From NCBI RefSeq assembly GCF_013359775.1, contig NZ_JABMCI010000071.1, positions 273,404 to 337,403 on the forward strand: a stretch of 64,000 nucleotides of DNA, given 5' to 3'. This stretch comes from Cellulomonas humilata (GTDB lineage: Bacteria > Actinomycetota > Actinomycetes > Actinomycetales > Cellulomonadaceae). Made by a program: the position numbers and the translations under genes. The notes under the pieces were generated by a model that saw nothing but the letters and a program-made list of their open reading frames with translations, had not been told where the DNA came from and searched no databases. Positions 25,010 through 35,052 of this stretch are shown here, piece by piece. Position 1 is the first letter of the stretch. Each line of letters begins with the position of its first letter.

Positions 25010-25798
25010 GTGGACCTGACCCTGGAGCTCCCCCGCTCCGTCCTCCTCGCGCTCTGGCTGGCGGACGACAGCACCGACCGCGCGGTGCTCGTCGACGCCG
25101 TGCAGTCCGACGACGAGCCGCACACGGTCCAGCGCCGGCCCTCGCACGACGAGCCGCTCCGCGACGACCTCACCGACCAGCCGCTGGGTGCGCTCCTCGA
25201 CGCGTGCGCCGGCGCTCCCCGCGACGTCGCGGCCGTGCTGCCCGTGCCGGGCGACCCCGGGGCGACCCCGGCGGCGGTGAGCGCGGCGGCGACCGAGGCC
25301 GGCGAGGCGGTGCTGATCCGCACCCCGCAGGAGTGCCTCGTCGCCGTGCCCGTCGTGCAGCGCTTCGGGTCCGCGCTCGAACCCGGGCACCTGGTCACGT
25401 GGGAGCTCTCCGACGTCCCCGACTGGCGGCACGCGGTCCACGCCCAGACCGGCTCGCTCCAGGACGCGGAGCGCGAGCTGCGCAACGGGCTGCTCCAGGC
25501 GACCGACGCGCTGGTCCGCCTCGACGTCGCGCAGTGGCGCCCCGACGCCGCCGAGACGGTGGCCGCCCTGCGCGAGCTCGAGCTGCCCGCGTGGCGGCTG
25601 CCCGACAAGCTCGACGGCCGCCGCGTGCGGGTGCTCGCCAGCGCGGCGCGGCTGCGGGCGATCGTCGCGCTGGCCACGCAGGACGACGGAGCGGCAGTGA
25701 ACCTGTGGCAGGCCGACCAGCGGTCGACGGCGCTGCGCCAGGTCGACCGGATGGCCCGCCGCGCGATGGCGGCCGCTGCGTCGCAGCTGACCCCCTGA
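25010..25798 (+). CDS. Conserved-looking protein of unknown function
   Basis: A 262-residue soluble, acidic protein that I do not recognise. It is rich in Ala, Asp and Leu with no membrane segments. A beta-rich N-terminal half (VPVVQRFGSALEPGHLVTWEL near residue 110-135 when cut into strands) is followed by a helical half (residues 145-262). Codon use is typical of the region, so it looks real. GTG 25010 is supported by a TACCGT box 6 nt upstream. It is convergent with glgA and alone in its transcript. Confidence 0.7.
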   Translation: MDLTLELPRSVLLALWLADDSTDRAVLVDAVQSDDEPHTVQRRPSHDEPLRDDLTDQPLGALLDACAGAPRDVAAVLPVPGDPGATPAAVSAAATEAGEAVLIRTPQECLVAVPVVQRFGSALEPGHLVTWELSDVPDWRHAVHAQTGSLQDAERELRNGLLQATDALVRLDVAQWRPDAAETVAALRELELPAWRLPDKLDGRRVRVLASAARLRAIVALATQDDGAAVNLWQADQRSTALRQVDRMARRAMAAAASQLTP

Positions 25799-25824
25799 GG
25801 GTCAGCCCAGCGCCGCGCTCCCCA

Positions 25825-27051
25825 TCACGCTAGCGCTCCCCTGTAGACGTCCAGCGTCCGCTCGGCGATCGCCTCCCACGTGAAGTGGTCCTCGACCCGT
25901 CGGCGCGACGCCAGACCCCACTGCGCCGTCCGCGTCTCGTCGCCGACGACGTCGGTGAGCGCCTCGGCCAGGTCGTGCACGAACCGGTCCGGGTCGACCG
26001 GGGTGCCCGTGCCGTCCTGGAGCTGGTCGATCGGCACGAGCCGACCCGTGACCCCGTCGTCGATGACCTCCGGGATGCCTCCGGTCGCGGTCCCGACCAC
26101 GGGCAGCCCGACTGCCATGGCCTCGAGGTTGACGATGCCCAGCGGCTCGTAGACCGACGGGCACGCGAACACCGTGCCGTGCATGAGGACGGCGATCAGC
26201 TCGTCGCGCGGCAGCATCTGCTCGATCCAGACGACCCCGGAGCGCTTGGTGCGCAGCTGCTCGACCAGCCCGGTCACCTCCGCCATGATCTGCGGCGTGT
26301 CCGGCGCACCCGCACAGAGGACCACCTGGACCTGCGGCGGCAGCAGCTCGACCGCACGCAGGAAGTACGGCAGACCCTTCTGCCGGGTGATCCGGCCCAC
26401 GAAGACGACGCTCGGGCGGGACGTGTCGATGCCCAGCGCCCGGACGGTCGCCGCGGCCTTCGCCACCGCCTCGTCGCTGGTCGGCCGCTGCCACTGGTCG
26501 AGGTCGATCCCGTTGTGCACCACCTTGACCCGCGCCGGGTCCACGCTCGGGTAGGCCCGCAGGATGTCCTCGCGCATGCCGCCGCTCACCGCGATGACGG
26601 CCGCGGCGCCCTCGTAGGCGGTCTTCTCCGCCCAGCTGGACAGCGCGTAGCCGCCGCCCAGCTGCTCGGCCTTCCAGGGGCGCAGCGGCTCGAGGCTGTG
26701 CGCGGAGACGACGTGCGGCAGGCCGTGCAGCAGCCCGGCGAGGTGGCCGCCGAGGTTCGCGTACCAGGTGTGCGAGTGCACCAGGTCGGACGCGACGCCG
26801 TCGGCGCCGACCGCGCCCACGGCGTCGGCCATCTCGAGGTCGATCCCGAACGTCTGGAGCGCTGCGTTCGCACCCGCGAGCTCGGTGGGGACGGAGTAGC
26901 CCGTCACGCCCGGTGAGTCGCGTGGGCCGTCGAAGCAGTGCACGCGCACGTCGATGGTGCGCTCGAGGACACGGGTCAGACCCGCGACGTGGACGCCCGC
27001 TCCGCCGTAGACGTGCGGCGGGTACTCCCGGGTCAGCAGGTCGACACGCAC
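25825..27051 (-). CDS. glgA: Glycogen synthase (actinobacterial GT4 type)
   Basis: Glycosyltransferase family 4 enzyme, 408 residues from GTG 27051, adding glucose from ADP-glucose (or making maltose-1-phosphate, as mycobacterial GlgM does). It opens RVDLLTREYPPHVYGGAGVHV-like, the family N-terminus with the glycine loop, and carries GRITRQKG (near 205) and the nucleotide-sugar motif EPLGIVNLEAMA (near 310). ATG 27060 would add three residues and is the alternative; the GAGGGG is better spaced from the GTG. It is divergent from glgC across a region with a CRP-like site. Confidence 0.9.
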   Translation of the reverse strand: MRVDLLTREYPPHVYGGAGVHVAGLTRVLERTIDVRVHCFDGPRDSPGVTGYSVPTELAGANAALQTFGIDLEMADAVGAVGADGVASDLVHSHTWYANLGGHLAGLLHGLPHVVSAHSLEPLRPWKAEQLGGGYALSSWAEKTAYEGAAAVIAVSGGMREDILRAYPSVDPARVKVVHNGIDLDQWQRPTSDEAVAKAAATVRALGIDTSRPSVVFVGRITRQKGLPYFLRAVELLPPQVQVVLCAGAPDTPQIMAEVTGLVEQLRTKRSGVVWIEQMLPRDELIAVLMHGTVFACPSVYEPLGIVNLEAMAVGLPVVGTATGGIPEVIDDGVTGRLVPIDQLQDGTGTPVDPDRFVHDLAEALTDVVGDETRTAQWGLASRRRVEDHFTWEAIAERTLDVYRGALA

Positions 27052-27108
27052 AACAACCATCCCCTCGCCACCGGCACCGACGACCGGTTCTCCCGCCGAC
27101 ACGCTAGC

Positions 27109-27126
27109 GCGTGACCGAGGTCACGC
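27109..27126. promoter_or_regulatory. CRP/GlxR-like site between glgA and glgC
   Basis: GCGTGACC-GA-GGTCACGC has perfect 8-bp arms and contains GTGA-N6-TCAC, the CRP/GlxR core. It lies about midway between the divergent starts, 38 bases before glgC and 57 before glgA, and could serve both. Confidence 0.6.
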
Positions 27127-27150
27127 CTCGCTGGGACGGCGCGGTGGGCC

Positions 27151-27156
27151 TAGGGT
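27151..27156 (+). promoter_or_regulatory. -10 box of glgC
   Basis: TAGGGT ends 7 nt before ATG 27164; leaderless arrangement, with the CRP-like site centred about 36 bases upstream of this box. Confidence 0.5.
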
Positions 27157-27163
27157 CGTGCCC

Positions 27164-28405
27164 ATGGCAGCGCCGCGCGTCCTCGCTATCGTCCTCGCTG
27201 GTGGGGAGGGCAAACGCTTGATGCCCCTCACCGCCCATCGCGCCAAGCCGGCGGTGCCCTTCGGGGGCCTGTACCGGCTCATCGACTTCGCCCTGTCGAA
27301 CGTCATCAACTCCCGGTACCTGCACGTCATCGTGCTGACCCAGTACAAGTCCCACAGCCTGGACCGACACGTGTCCAAGACGTGGCGGATGTCCGCGCTG
27401 CTGGGCAACTACGTGGCGGCGGTCCCGGCGCAGCAGCGCGTCGGCAAGCACTGGTACCTCGGCAGCGCCGACGCCATCTACCAGTGCCTCAACATCATCG
27501 AGGACGAGCGCCCCGACATCGTGGTCGTCGTCGGAGCCGACCACGTGTACCGCATGGACTTCTCCCAGATGGTGGACGCCCACATCGCCTCGGGCGCCGA
27601 GTTCACCGTCGCCGCGATCCGGCAGCCGATCGAGGAGGCCGACCAGTTCGGCGTCATCGAGGTGGACCCGACGGACCCGACGCGCATCAAGGCGTTCCTC
27701 GAGAAGCCGACCGACCCCGTGGGCTTGTCGGACTCCCCCGGCGAGATCCTCGCGTCGATGGGCAACTACGTGGCCAACGCGGACGCGCTGGTCGCGGCCG
27801 TGACCGCCGACGCCGAGAACGTGAACTCACGCCACGACATGGGCGGGGACATCGCGCCGTACTTCGTCGAGCGCGGCACCGCCGGCGTCTACGACTTCCT
27901 GCGCAACGACGTCCCCGGCTCGACCCCGCGCGACCGCGACTACTGGCGCGACGTCGGGACGATCGACGCGTTCTACGAGGCGAACATCGACCTCATCTCG
28001 ATCGAGCCGGTGTTCAACCTCTACAACGACGAGTGGCCGCTGTACAGCGGGTACATGAGCATGGCTCCCGCCAAGTTCGTCCACGCCGGAGCGGGCAGGC
28101 TGGGCCACGCCGTCGACTCGGTCGTCTCGCCGGGCGTGCTGATCTCCGGCGCGACGGTGTCGGGGTCGGTGCTCTCGCCGGGCGTCCGGCTGCACTCGTG
28201 GGCGCAGGTCACCGACTCGGTGCTGATGGACGACGTGCACGTGAGCCGCTACGCCCAGGTGCACCGGGCCATCATCGACAAGAACGTCACCGTGCCGGAG
28301 CGCGTCCGCATCGGGCTCGACCACGACCACGACCGCGCACGCGGCTTCACCGTCACGGAGTCCGGCATCACGGTCGTCCCCAAGGGCTCGGTCATCACGG
28401 ACTGA
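27164..28405 (+). CDS. glgC: Glucose-1-phosphate adenylyltransferase
   Basis: Makes ADP-glucose from ATP and glucose-1-phosphate, the committed step of bacterial glycogen synthesis. The 413-residue protein has the N-terminal pyrophosphorylase loop LAGGEGKRLMPLT (near residue 12), KPAVPFGG (near 28), the EKP-type motif FLEKPTDP and a C-terminal left-handed beta helix (HAVDSVVSPGVLISGATV region). Length is normal. ATG 27164 is preferred over GTG 27158 since the -10 box ends 7 nt before the ATG. Divergent glgA completes the pathway. Confidence 0.95.
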   Translation: MAAPRVLAIVLAGGEGKRLMPLTAHRAKPAVPFGGLYRLIDFALSNVINSRYLHVIVLTQYKSHSLDRHVSKTWRMSALLGNYVAAVPAQQRVGKHWYLGSADAIYQCLNIIEDERPDIVVVVGADHVYRMDFSQMVDAHIASGAEFTVAAIRQPIEEADQFGVIEVDPTDPTRIKAFLEKPTDPVGLSDSPGEILASMGNYVANADALVAAVTADAENVNSRHDMGGDIAPYFVERGTAGVYDFLRNDVPGSTPRDRDYWRDVGTIDAFYEANIDLISIEPVFNLYNDEWPLYSGYMSMAPAKFVHAGAGRLGHAVDSVVSPGVLISGATVSGSVLSPGVRLHSWAQVTDSVLMDDVHVSRYAQVHRAIIDKNVTVPERVRIGLDHDHDRARGFTVTESGITVVPKGSVITD

Positions 28406-28435
28406 GCAGGGGGCGCACCCGTGGGCGCGCGCCGC

Positions 28436-28441
28436 TACCCT
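28436..28441 (+). promoter_or_regulatory. -10 box of serB
   Basis: TACCCT ends 8 nt before GTG 28450; no Shine-Dalgarno, so a leaderless start is likely. Confidence 0.45.
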
Positions 28442-28449
28442 GCGGTCCC

Positions 28450-29094
28450 GTGAGCCCGCAGCCGCCCCGCCTCGTCGTGATGGACGTCGACTCGACGTTC
28501 ATCACCGGCGAGGTCGTCGAGATGCTCGCTGCCCGGGCGGGCTCGGAGGAGCTCGTCACCGAGATCACCGAGCGCGCCATGCGCGGCGAGATCGACTTCG
28601 CCGAGTCCCTGCACGAGCGCGTCGCGACGCTCGCCGGCCTGCCGGAGTCCGTGCTGGCCGACGTGCTCGCCGAGGTGGAGCCGTCGCCCGGCGCCGCGGA
28701 GCTGGTGGCCGAGCTGGCTGCCCGCGGGTGGCCCGTGGGCCTGGTCTCCGGCGGGTTCATCGAGATCGTCCGCCCCCTCGCCGCGTCGTTCGGCATCACG
28801 CTGACTCGGGCGAACGCCCTCGAGGTGGTCGGCGGCCGGCTCACCGGCCGGGTGAGCGGAGCGGTCGTGGACCGGGCAGCGAAGGCACGCACCCTGCGTG
28901 AGTACGCGGCCTCGGTCGGCATCCCGATGGAGCGCACGATCGCCATCGGAGACGGCGCCAACGACCTCGACATGGTGGTCGCCGCGGGGTTCGGGATCGC
29001 CTACAACGCGAAGCCTCTGCTGTGCGCGGCCGCCGACGCCGTCGTGCGCGACCGGCTGGACGCCGTCCTCGACCTGCCCGTCTTCGCGCCGTGA
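28450..29094 (+). CDS. serB: Phosphoserine phosphatase (short form)
   Basis: HAD-superfamily phosphatase for the last step of serine synthesis. The 214-residue protein holds only the catalytic domain: motif I MDVDSTFI (Asp near residue 11 is the nucleophile), motif II LVSGGF, motif III lysine in DRAAKARTL, and motif IV GDGANDLDMV. Mycobacterial SerB2 carries two N-terminal ACT domains that are missing here, so it is probably not serine-regulated in that way. GTG 28450 follows a -10 box by 8 nt. It begins 44 bases after glgC on the same strand. Confidence 0.88.
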   Translation: MSPQPPRLVVMDVDSTFITGEVVEMLAARAGSEELVTEITERAMRGEIDFAESLHERVATLAGLPESVLADVLAEVEPSPGAAELVAELAARGWPVGLVSGGFIEIVRPLAASFGITLTRANALEVVGGRLTGRVSGAVVDRAAKARTLREYAASVGIPMERTIAIGDGANDLDMVVAAGFGIAYNAKPLLCAAADAVVRDRLDAVLDLPVFAP

Positions 29095-29156
29095 CCGCGT
29101 TCGTGCCGGGTCTCGACCTGGCGCGGCTGCTCGACGACGACCCGCCCGGTACCTGG

Positions 29157-29555
29157 TCAGGGCTGGCGAGCCTGCTGCCCGGCGCCGAGGGAGGCGCCGT
29201 GGGGATCGGTTCGTTGCGTCGGAACGTCGCGCTCCAGGTCGGCTTCGGCGAAGAGTCGCAGCCTGTCGTCCGCTGCCAACGACGCCAGCGCCCACTCGCG
29301 GCGGGCGGCTGTCGCGGCCACCTCGACGTGGTCGGCGGTCACCTCCAGTGCCTGTGCCTGCCGCATCAGCCGCTCGTCGTCGGGAGCGGCCGCTGACGCG
29401 ACGGCTGCGGCGTCGGCACCGTGGCGGGCCCGGCGGGCCGCGAGCATCAGATGGGCGGCCCGGGCTCGAGCCACGTGCTCGTGCCGACGCGCGCGGAGCT
29501 GCTCGGCGGTCGCGCTGGCGTGCGTGGCGGTGCGGACCTGCTGCGTATCGGTCAT
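29157..29555 (-). CDS. Ala/Arg-rich helical protein of unknown function
   Basis: A 132-residue protein, almost wholly predicted alpha-helix (residues 10-105, rich in Ala, Arg, His and Glu), with a Gly/Gln tail. I do not recognise a family. The best evidence that it is real is the start: AAGGAGG lies eight to nine bases before ATG 29555. An in-frame upstream ATG would add 13 residues without a Shine-Dalgarno. It is convergent with serB and follows the histidine phosphatase gene by about 120 bases on the same strand. Confidence 0.55.
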   Translation of the reverse strand: MTDTQQVRTATHASATAEQLRARRHEHVARARAAHLMLAARRARHGADAAAVASAAAPDDERLMRQAQALEVTADHVEVAATAARREWALASLAADDRLRLFAEADLERDVPTQRTDPHGASLGAGQQARQP

Positions 29556-29677
29556 GTGGCTCGCCTCCTTGCCTACAGCAACGGCAGGCGGCACGCCGGC
29601 CTTGAGGACTCGGCCCTGCGCAGCGACGGCCAGGTGATCCGTCGGACGAGCTCGCCTGCGTGCCGGCTGTACCGACC

Positions 29678-30196
29678 TCAGCCGGGCAGCACGAGCCTGC
29701 GCAGCGTCGCCGACCCGCTGCCGAGCGCGTCCCAGCCGTCGACCTCGAGCAGGGACCAGCTCGCGGTCGGCACCCCCACGCGCACGCGGGCCAGGGTGGC
29801 CGGGTCCGAGTCGGGACCGGCGAGCGCGACCGCCGACTGCGACATCGTGGGCTCGTGGCCGACGACGAGGAGCGTGCGGACGTCAGCGGGGACCGCGCGG
29901 ACCAGGTCGATCAGCGCGCGCGAGCCGGCGTAGTAGAGCTCGTCGAGGAACCGCACGTCGGGGTCGGCCCCGAGCGACGCGCGCGCCAGGTCCCACGTCT
30001 GCCGCGTCCGCACGCTCGCGGAGCAGAGCACGAGGTCCGGCACCAGGTCGTCCGCCGCCAGGCCCTCACCGACGTGCGTCGACTGGCGCCGACCGTGCAG
30101 CGACAACGGGCGCTGGATGTCCGCGATGAGGTCCGGGTGCTCGGCCTTGGCATGCCGCAGGAGCAGCAGTCGCCGGGTGCCGGAGTCGGACGTCAC
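29678..30196 (-). CDS. SixA-like histidine phosphatase
   Basis: Branch-1 histidine phosphatase of 172 residues, related to the phosphohistidine phosphatase SixA. The catalytic motif LLLLRHAKAEH (His near residue 15) and the second histidine in VVGHEPTMSQ are present, with Arg in STHVGEGL/RTRQTWDLA regions completing the pocket. GTG 30196 is the start. It follows fabI by 30 bases on the same strand, so it may be co-transcribed with fabG-fabI. Target phosphoprotein or metabolite unknown. Confidence 0.85.
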   Translation of the reverse strand: MTSDSGTRRLLLLRHAKAEHPDLIADIQRPLSLHGRRQSTHVGEGLAADDLVPDLVLCSASVRTRQTWDLARASLGADPDVRFLDELYYAGSRALIDLVRAVPADVRTLLVVGHEPTMSQSAVALAGPDSDPATLARVRVGVPTASWSLLEVDGWDALGSGSATLRRLVLPG

Positions 30197-30226
30197 TCGC
30201 TCAGAGTGCCATCCGCGACGGGATCG

Positions 30227-30997
30227 TCACAGGCCCATCGCGTGGTAGCCGCCGTCGACGTGCACGATCTCGCCGGTGGTCGCCGGGAACCAGTCGGAGA
30301 GCAGCGCGGCGACTGCACGTGCCGTCGGCTCCGGGTCGAACGCGTCCCAGCCCAGCGGCGCGCGCTCGGGCCAGCCGCCCTCCATCGCCTCGAAGCCGGG
30401 GATCGACTTGGCGGCCGTGGTGCGGATCGGCCCGGCGGAGACCAGGTTCACCCGGATGCCGTGCGGGCCGAGGTCGCGGGCCAGGTAGCGCGAGGTCGAC
30501 TCGAACGCCGCCTTGGCGACACCCATCCAGTCGTACACCGGCCACGCGTAGCGGGCGTCGAACGTGAGGCCGACGATCGCACCGCCCGAGCTGAGCAGCG
30601 GCTGCGTGGCGACCGCGAGGGACTTGAGCGAGTAGGCGCTGACCTGGAGGGCCGTCGCGACGTCGTCCCACTCGCCGGCGAGGAAGTTGCCGCCCATCAC
30701 GGACTGCGGCGCGAACCCGATCGAGTGCACCACGCCGTCCAGCGAGTCGAAGCCCGCCTCCCGGACGCGGTCCGCGAGCGCAGCGAGGTCGTCGGTGTCG
30801 GTGACGTCGAGCTGGAGGACCTGCGCCTCCCTCGGGAGCCGCCGCGAGATCGCCTGCGTGAGCCGGAACTGGCGGCCGAACGAGGTGAGCAGCACCTCCG
30901 CGCCCTCCTGCTGCGCCAGGCGCGCCACGTGGAAGGCGATCGACCCGTCCGTGAGGACCCCGGTGACCAGGAGCTTCTTGCCGTCGAGCAGACCCAT
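30227..30997 (-). CDS. fabI: Enoyl-[acyl-carrier-protein] reductase (InhA/FabI type)
   Basis: NADH-dependent short-chain dehydrogenase that reduces the enoyl-ACP double bond in the last step of fatty-acid elongation. The 256-residue protein shows the FabI-type nucleotide loop TGVLTDGSIAFHVA (near residue 13), the HSIGFAP loop (near 92) and the catalytic Tyr-x6-Lys in YDWMGVAK (near 156). The substrate loop AGPIRTTAAKSI follows. It lies 41 bases after fabG, the same pair order as mycobacterial fabG1-inhA. Confidence 0.95.
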   Translation of the reverse strand: MGLLDGKKLLVTGVLTDGSIAFHVARLAQQEGAEVLLTSFGRQFRLTQAISRRLPREAQVLQLDVTDTDDLAALADRVREAGFDSLDGVVHSIGFAPQSVMGGNFLAGEWDDVATALQVSAYSLKSLAVATQPLLSSGGAIVGLTFDARYAWPVYDWMGVAKAAFESTSRYLARDLGPHGIRVNLVSAGPIRTTAAKSIPGFEAMEGGWPERAPLGWDAFDPEPTARAVAALLSDWFPATTGEIVHVDGGYHAMGL

Positions 30998-31038
30998 GTG
31001 CGTTCCGTTCTGTGTGTCGCCGTGCTTCGGGAGTGAGG

Positions 31039-31770
31039 TCAGTGGCCCATGCCCAGGCCGCCGTCGACGGGGATGACCGCCCCGGAGATGTAGCCGGCCG
31101 CGTCGGAGGCGACGAACTCGACGACGCCCGCCACCTCGTCGGGCAGGGCGAACCGGCCGAGCGGGATGGAGTCGCGGTACGCCTTCTGCTTGTCCTCGGG
31201 CAGCGCGCGCGTCATGTCGGTGTCGATGAAGCCAGGGGCGACGACGTTCGCGGTGATCGCCCGCCCGCCGAGCTCGCGCGTGATCGAGCGGGCCATTCCG
31301 ACGAGCGCCGACTTGGAGGCCGCGTAGTTCACCTGGCCGGCCGACCCGTAGAGGCCGACCACAGAGGAGATGAAGATGATGCGGCCCCGGCGCAGCCGGA
31401 TCATGCCCTTGCTGGCACGGCGGGCGCAGCGGAAGGCGCCGGTGAGGTTGACGTCGATGACCTCGGAGAACTCCTCGTCGGTCATCCGCATCAGCAGCTG
31501 GTCGCGCGTGACGCCGGCGTTGGCCACGAGCACCTCGACGGGTCCGTGGGCCGCCTCGATCTCGGCGAACGCCGCGTCGACGCTCGCGGTGTCCCGCACG
31601 TCGCCGACCACGCCGAGGACGCCGTGCGGCAGGTCACCCGACCGGTAGATCGTGGCGACCTTGTCGCCGTTGGCGACGAACCGCTCGGCGATCGAGCGGC
31701 CGATGCCACGGTTCGCCCCTGTGACGAGGACGCTGCGGGAGGTGGCTGTGTGGTCGGAAGTCTCAGGCAC
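31039..31770 (-). CDS. fabG: 3-oxoacyl-[acyl-carrier-protein] reductase
   Basis: NADPH-dependent short-chain dehydrogenase for the first reduction of fatty-acid elongation. The 243-residue protein has the TGANRGIGRS nucleotide motif (near residue 18), LVANAGVT (near 87), the catalytic Ser in FISSVVG and Tyr-x3-Lys in YAASK (near 150). GTG 31770 is chosen: TAGCGT ends 8 nt upstream, suggesting a leaderless fabG-fabI transcript. Upstream in-frame codons are low-complexity Arg/Ala and lack family similarity. The divergent gene is DUF3099. Confidence 0.94.
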   Translation of the reverse strand: MPETSDHTATSRSVLVTGANRGIGRSIAERFVANGDKVATIYRSGDLPHGVLGVVGDVRDTASVDAAFAEIEAAHGPVEVLVANAGVTRDQLLMRMTDEEFSEVIDVNLTGAFRCARRASKGMIRLRRGRIIFISSVVGLYGSAGQVNYAASKSALVGMARSITRELGGRAITANVVAPGFIDTDMTRALPEDKQKAYRDSIPLGRFALPDEVAGVVEFVASDAAGYISGAVIPVDGGLGMGH

Positions 31771-31778
31771 GGGACACG

Positions 31779-31784
31779 ACGCTA
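31779..31784 (-). promoter_or_regulatory. -10 box of fabG
   Basis: TAGCGT on the minus strand, 8 nt before GTG 31770. Confidence 0.45.
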
Positions 31785-31838
31785 TCCGACGTCTCGCGCG
31801 CCTCGCGGCAGGGTCCGCGCCCACGTTCGTCGCGCCGC

Positions 31839-31857
31839 GTTGTGGGACCTACACAAC
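31839..31857. promoter_or_regulatory. Inverted repeat between fabG and DUF3099
   Basis: GTTGTG-N7-CACAAC has perfect 6-bp arms, 55 bases upstream of the fabG -10 box and 35 bases before the DUF3099 -10 box. It may be an operator for a fatty-acid regulator or chance. Confidence 0.35.
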
Positions 31858-31891
31858 ACTCCTCCTCAGCGCCGCCACAGGCTCACCGGAC

Positions 31892-31897
31892 TACGAT
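31892..31897 (+). promoter_or_regulatory. -10 box of the DUF3099 gene
   Basis: TACGAT ends 6 nt before GTG 31904; leaderless arrangement. Confidence 0.4.
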
Positions 31898-31903
31898 CAG
31901 GTA

Positions 31904-32263
31904 GTGAGCAGCAGCCGTCGGCGACCGGACCTCCCCTCGGAGGAGGTCCACAGCATCACCACCGCCCCCGAGCCGCTCACGGACGACCTGGCTCGCCGGC
32001 AGAAGCGGTACCTGCTCCAGATGGGCGTCCGCATCCTGTGCTTCGCCGGCGCCGTGCTCACCTGGGGCCGGATCCCGATGTGGGCCTCGCTGCTCCTGAT
32101 CATCGCTGCCGTCGTGCTGCCCTACTCCGCGGTGCTGTTCGCCAACGCCGGCCGCGAGCGCCGTGACTCGGACGGGTCGTTCATGGCTGCGCGTGAGATC
32201 GGCCCCGGCTCTGGCGCCCCGCGCGGGCTCGGCCCGTCGCAGGACCCGGACGGTCGCGCATGA
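31904..32263 (+). CDS. DUF3099 membrane protein
   Basis: A 119-residue actinobacterial membrane protein with two close helices (about residues 34-52 and 56-75) after a polar N-terminus (SITTAPEPLTDDLARRQKRY, the conserved entry to the family) and before a polar tail with Gly/Ser. Function unknown. Its stop overlaps the next start (ATGA). It is the first gene of a compact operon ending in SURF1, so a link to respiration or membrane assembly is possible but unproven. Confidence 0.82.
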   Translation: MSSSRRRPDLPSEEVHSITTAPEPLTDDLARRQKRYLLQMGVRILCFAGAVLTWGRIPMWASLLLIIAAVVLPYSAVLFANAGRERRDSDGSFMAAREIGPGSGAPRGLGPSQDPDGRA

Positions 32264-32502
32264 GCCTCTTCGGCCCCGTCCCCGACGCCGTCGACGACCT
32301 GATCTGCAGCAGCCGCGGCTGCCGGGCCGACGCGACGTGGGGCCTGCTCTGGAACAACCCGAAGCTGCACACCCCCGAGCGCCGCAAGGTCTGGCTCGCG
32401 TGCGACGACCACCGGGAGCACCTCGGCTCGTTCCTCGACGTGCGCGGCTTCCTCCAGGGCGTCGTCCCCGTGGCGGAGCTCGAGTCCGCTCCTCGGTCAT
32501 GA
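32260..32502 (+). CDS. Small Cys/His protein, putative zinc-binding
   Basis: An 80-residue protein that recurs, as far as I recall, in actinobacteria beside SURF1. It contains C-x4-C (CSSRGC, residues 16-21) and C-x2-H (CDDH, near 48-51), a plausible four-ligand metal site, plus several tryptophans. It overlaps both neighbours by 4 bases (ATGA on each side), so it is translationally coupled to DUF3099 and SURF1. No enzymatic motif is visible. Confidence 0.75.
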   Translation: MSLFGPVPDAVDDLICSSRGCRADATWGLLWNNPKLHTPERRKVWLACDDHREHLGSFLDVRGFLQGVVPVAELESAPRS

Positions 32503-33427
32503 GCCCCGCGGCCCGCCGCGCGACGGGGCTGGTCCTGGTCGGCATCGTGCTCGCGGTCGCGTGCTCGTTCCTCGGCCGGTGGCAGTGGAACCGGCACGTG
32601 TGGCGCGACGGGGCGATCGCCGTGGTGGAGACCAACTGGTCGGCCGAGCCGGTCCCGATGTCCGCGGTGCTCGACTCCCCCGGCACGCCACTAACTGACG
32701 CGGACGTGTGGCGGCGCGTGACGGTGGTCGGGCACTACGAGCCGAGCGGGACCGTCCTGCTGCGCAACCGCCCCGTCGACGGTGCGGCGGCCTACCACGT
32801 GCTCGTGCCGTTCGTCGTGGAGGACGCCGGCACCGTGCTGGTCGTCGACCGCGGCTGGGTGGAGCCGGGGGCGGACGGGAGCGTCGATGTGACCCCGCCC
32901 GCGCCGCCCGAGGGGACGATCACGCTCACCGCGCGGCTGCGGCACGACGAGCCCGCGTCCGACCGGACCGCTCCCGCGGGCCAGGTGCAGGCGATCGCCG
33001 TCGACCAGGTGCTCGCGGCCGGGGGCGTCGAGGGCGAGTCGTACGACGCGTACGTCGCCATGACCGCCGAGGACCCGTCGATCTCACCGGTCCCCGGGCG
33101 GCTGCCGGCGCCGAGCACGGACCCGGGCTCGCACCTGTCGTACGCGTTCCAGTGGTGGACGTTCGCGCTGGGTGGCCTCGTCGCGTTCTGCCTGGGCGCC
33201 CGGCGCGAGCTCCAGGACGAGCGGGCAGCGGCGGCCGGCGATCCGCCGGCGCAGGCACCCCTGCCGGTCACCGTGTCGGGCGTCGAGCTGTGGCCCACCC
33301 GGGACGCGCCGCGGCAGCGTCGCTCCCCGACAGCCCCCGACGTGCCGCACCGCCGCGGAGGTCGCGACGAGGATGCCGAGGACGCGCTGATCGACGCCCA
33401 GCTGGCGCAGCCCGGCCGGGACGACCG

Positions 33428-33431
<4 letters not shown>
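32499..33431 (+). CDS. SURF1-family cytochrome oxidase assembly protein
   Basis: SURF1 homologue of 310 residues, which helps place heme into cytochrome aa3 oxidase. It has the family layout: an N-terminal helix ending LGRWQWNRH (residues 9-33), a periplasmic domain with LLRNRPVDG and VLVVDRGWV (near 86-112), and a second helix (near 210-230, WWTFALGGLVAFCLGARRE). A Pro/Arg/Asp-rich tail of about 75 residues follows. Heme A synthase CtaA, which makes the cofactor, is 14 kb away. Its stop overlaps that of the ABC-F gene on the opposite strand. Confidence 0.87.
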
Positions 33432-35026
<1,595 letters not shown>

Positions 35027-35052
35027 TTGACGGTTTCCTCCGAGTTCGCCGC

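Noticed and set aside
29091..29396. Plus-strand frame overlapping the serB stop
   Set aside because: Only its first codons look coding; the rest is antisense to a gene with a strong ribosome site. Kept only as a possible remnant.
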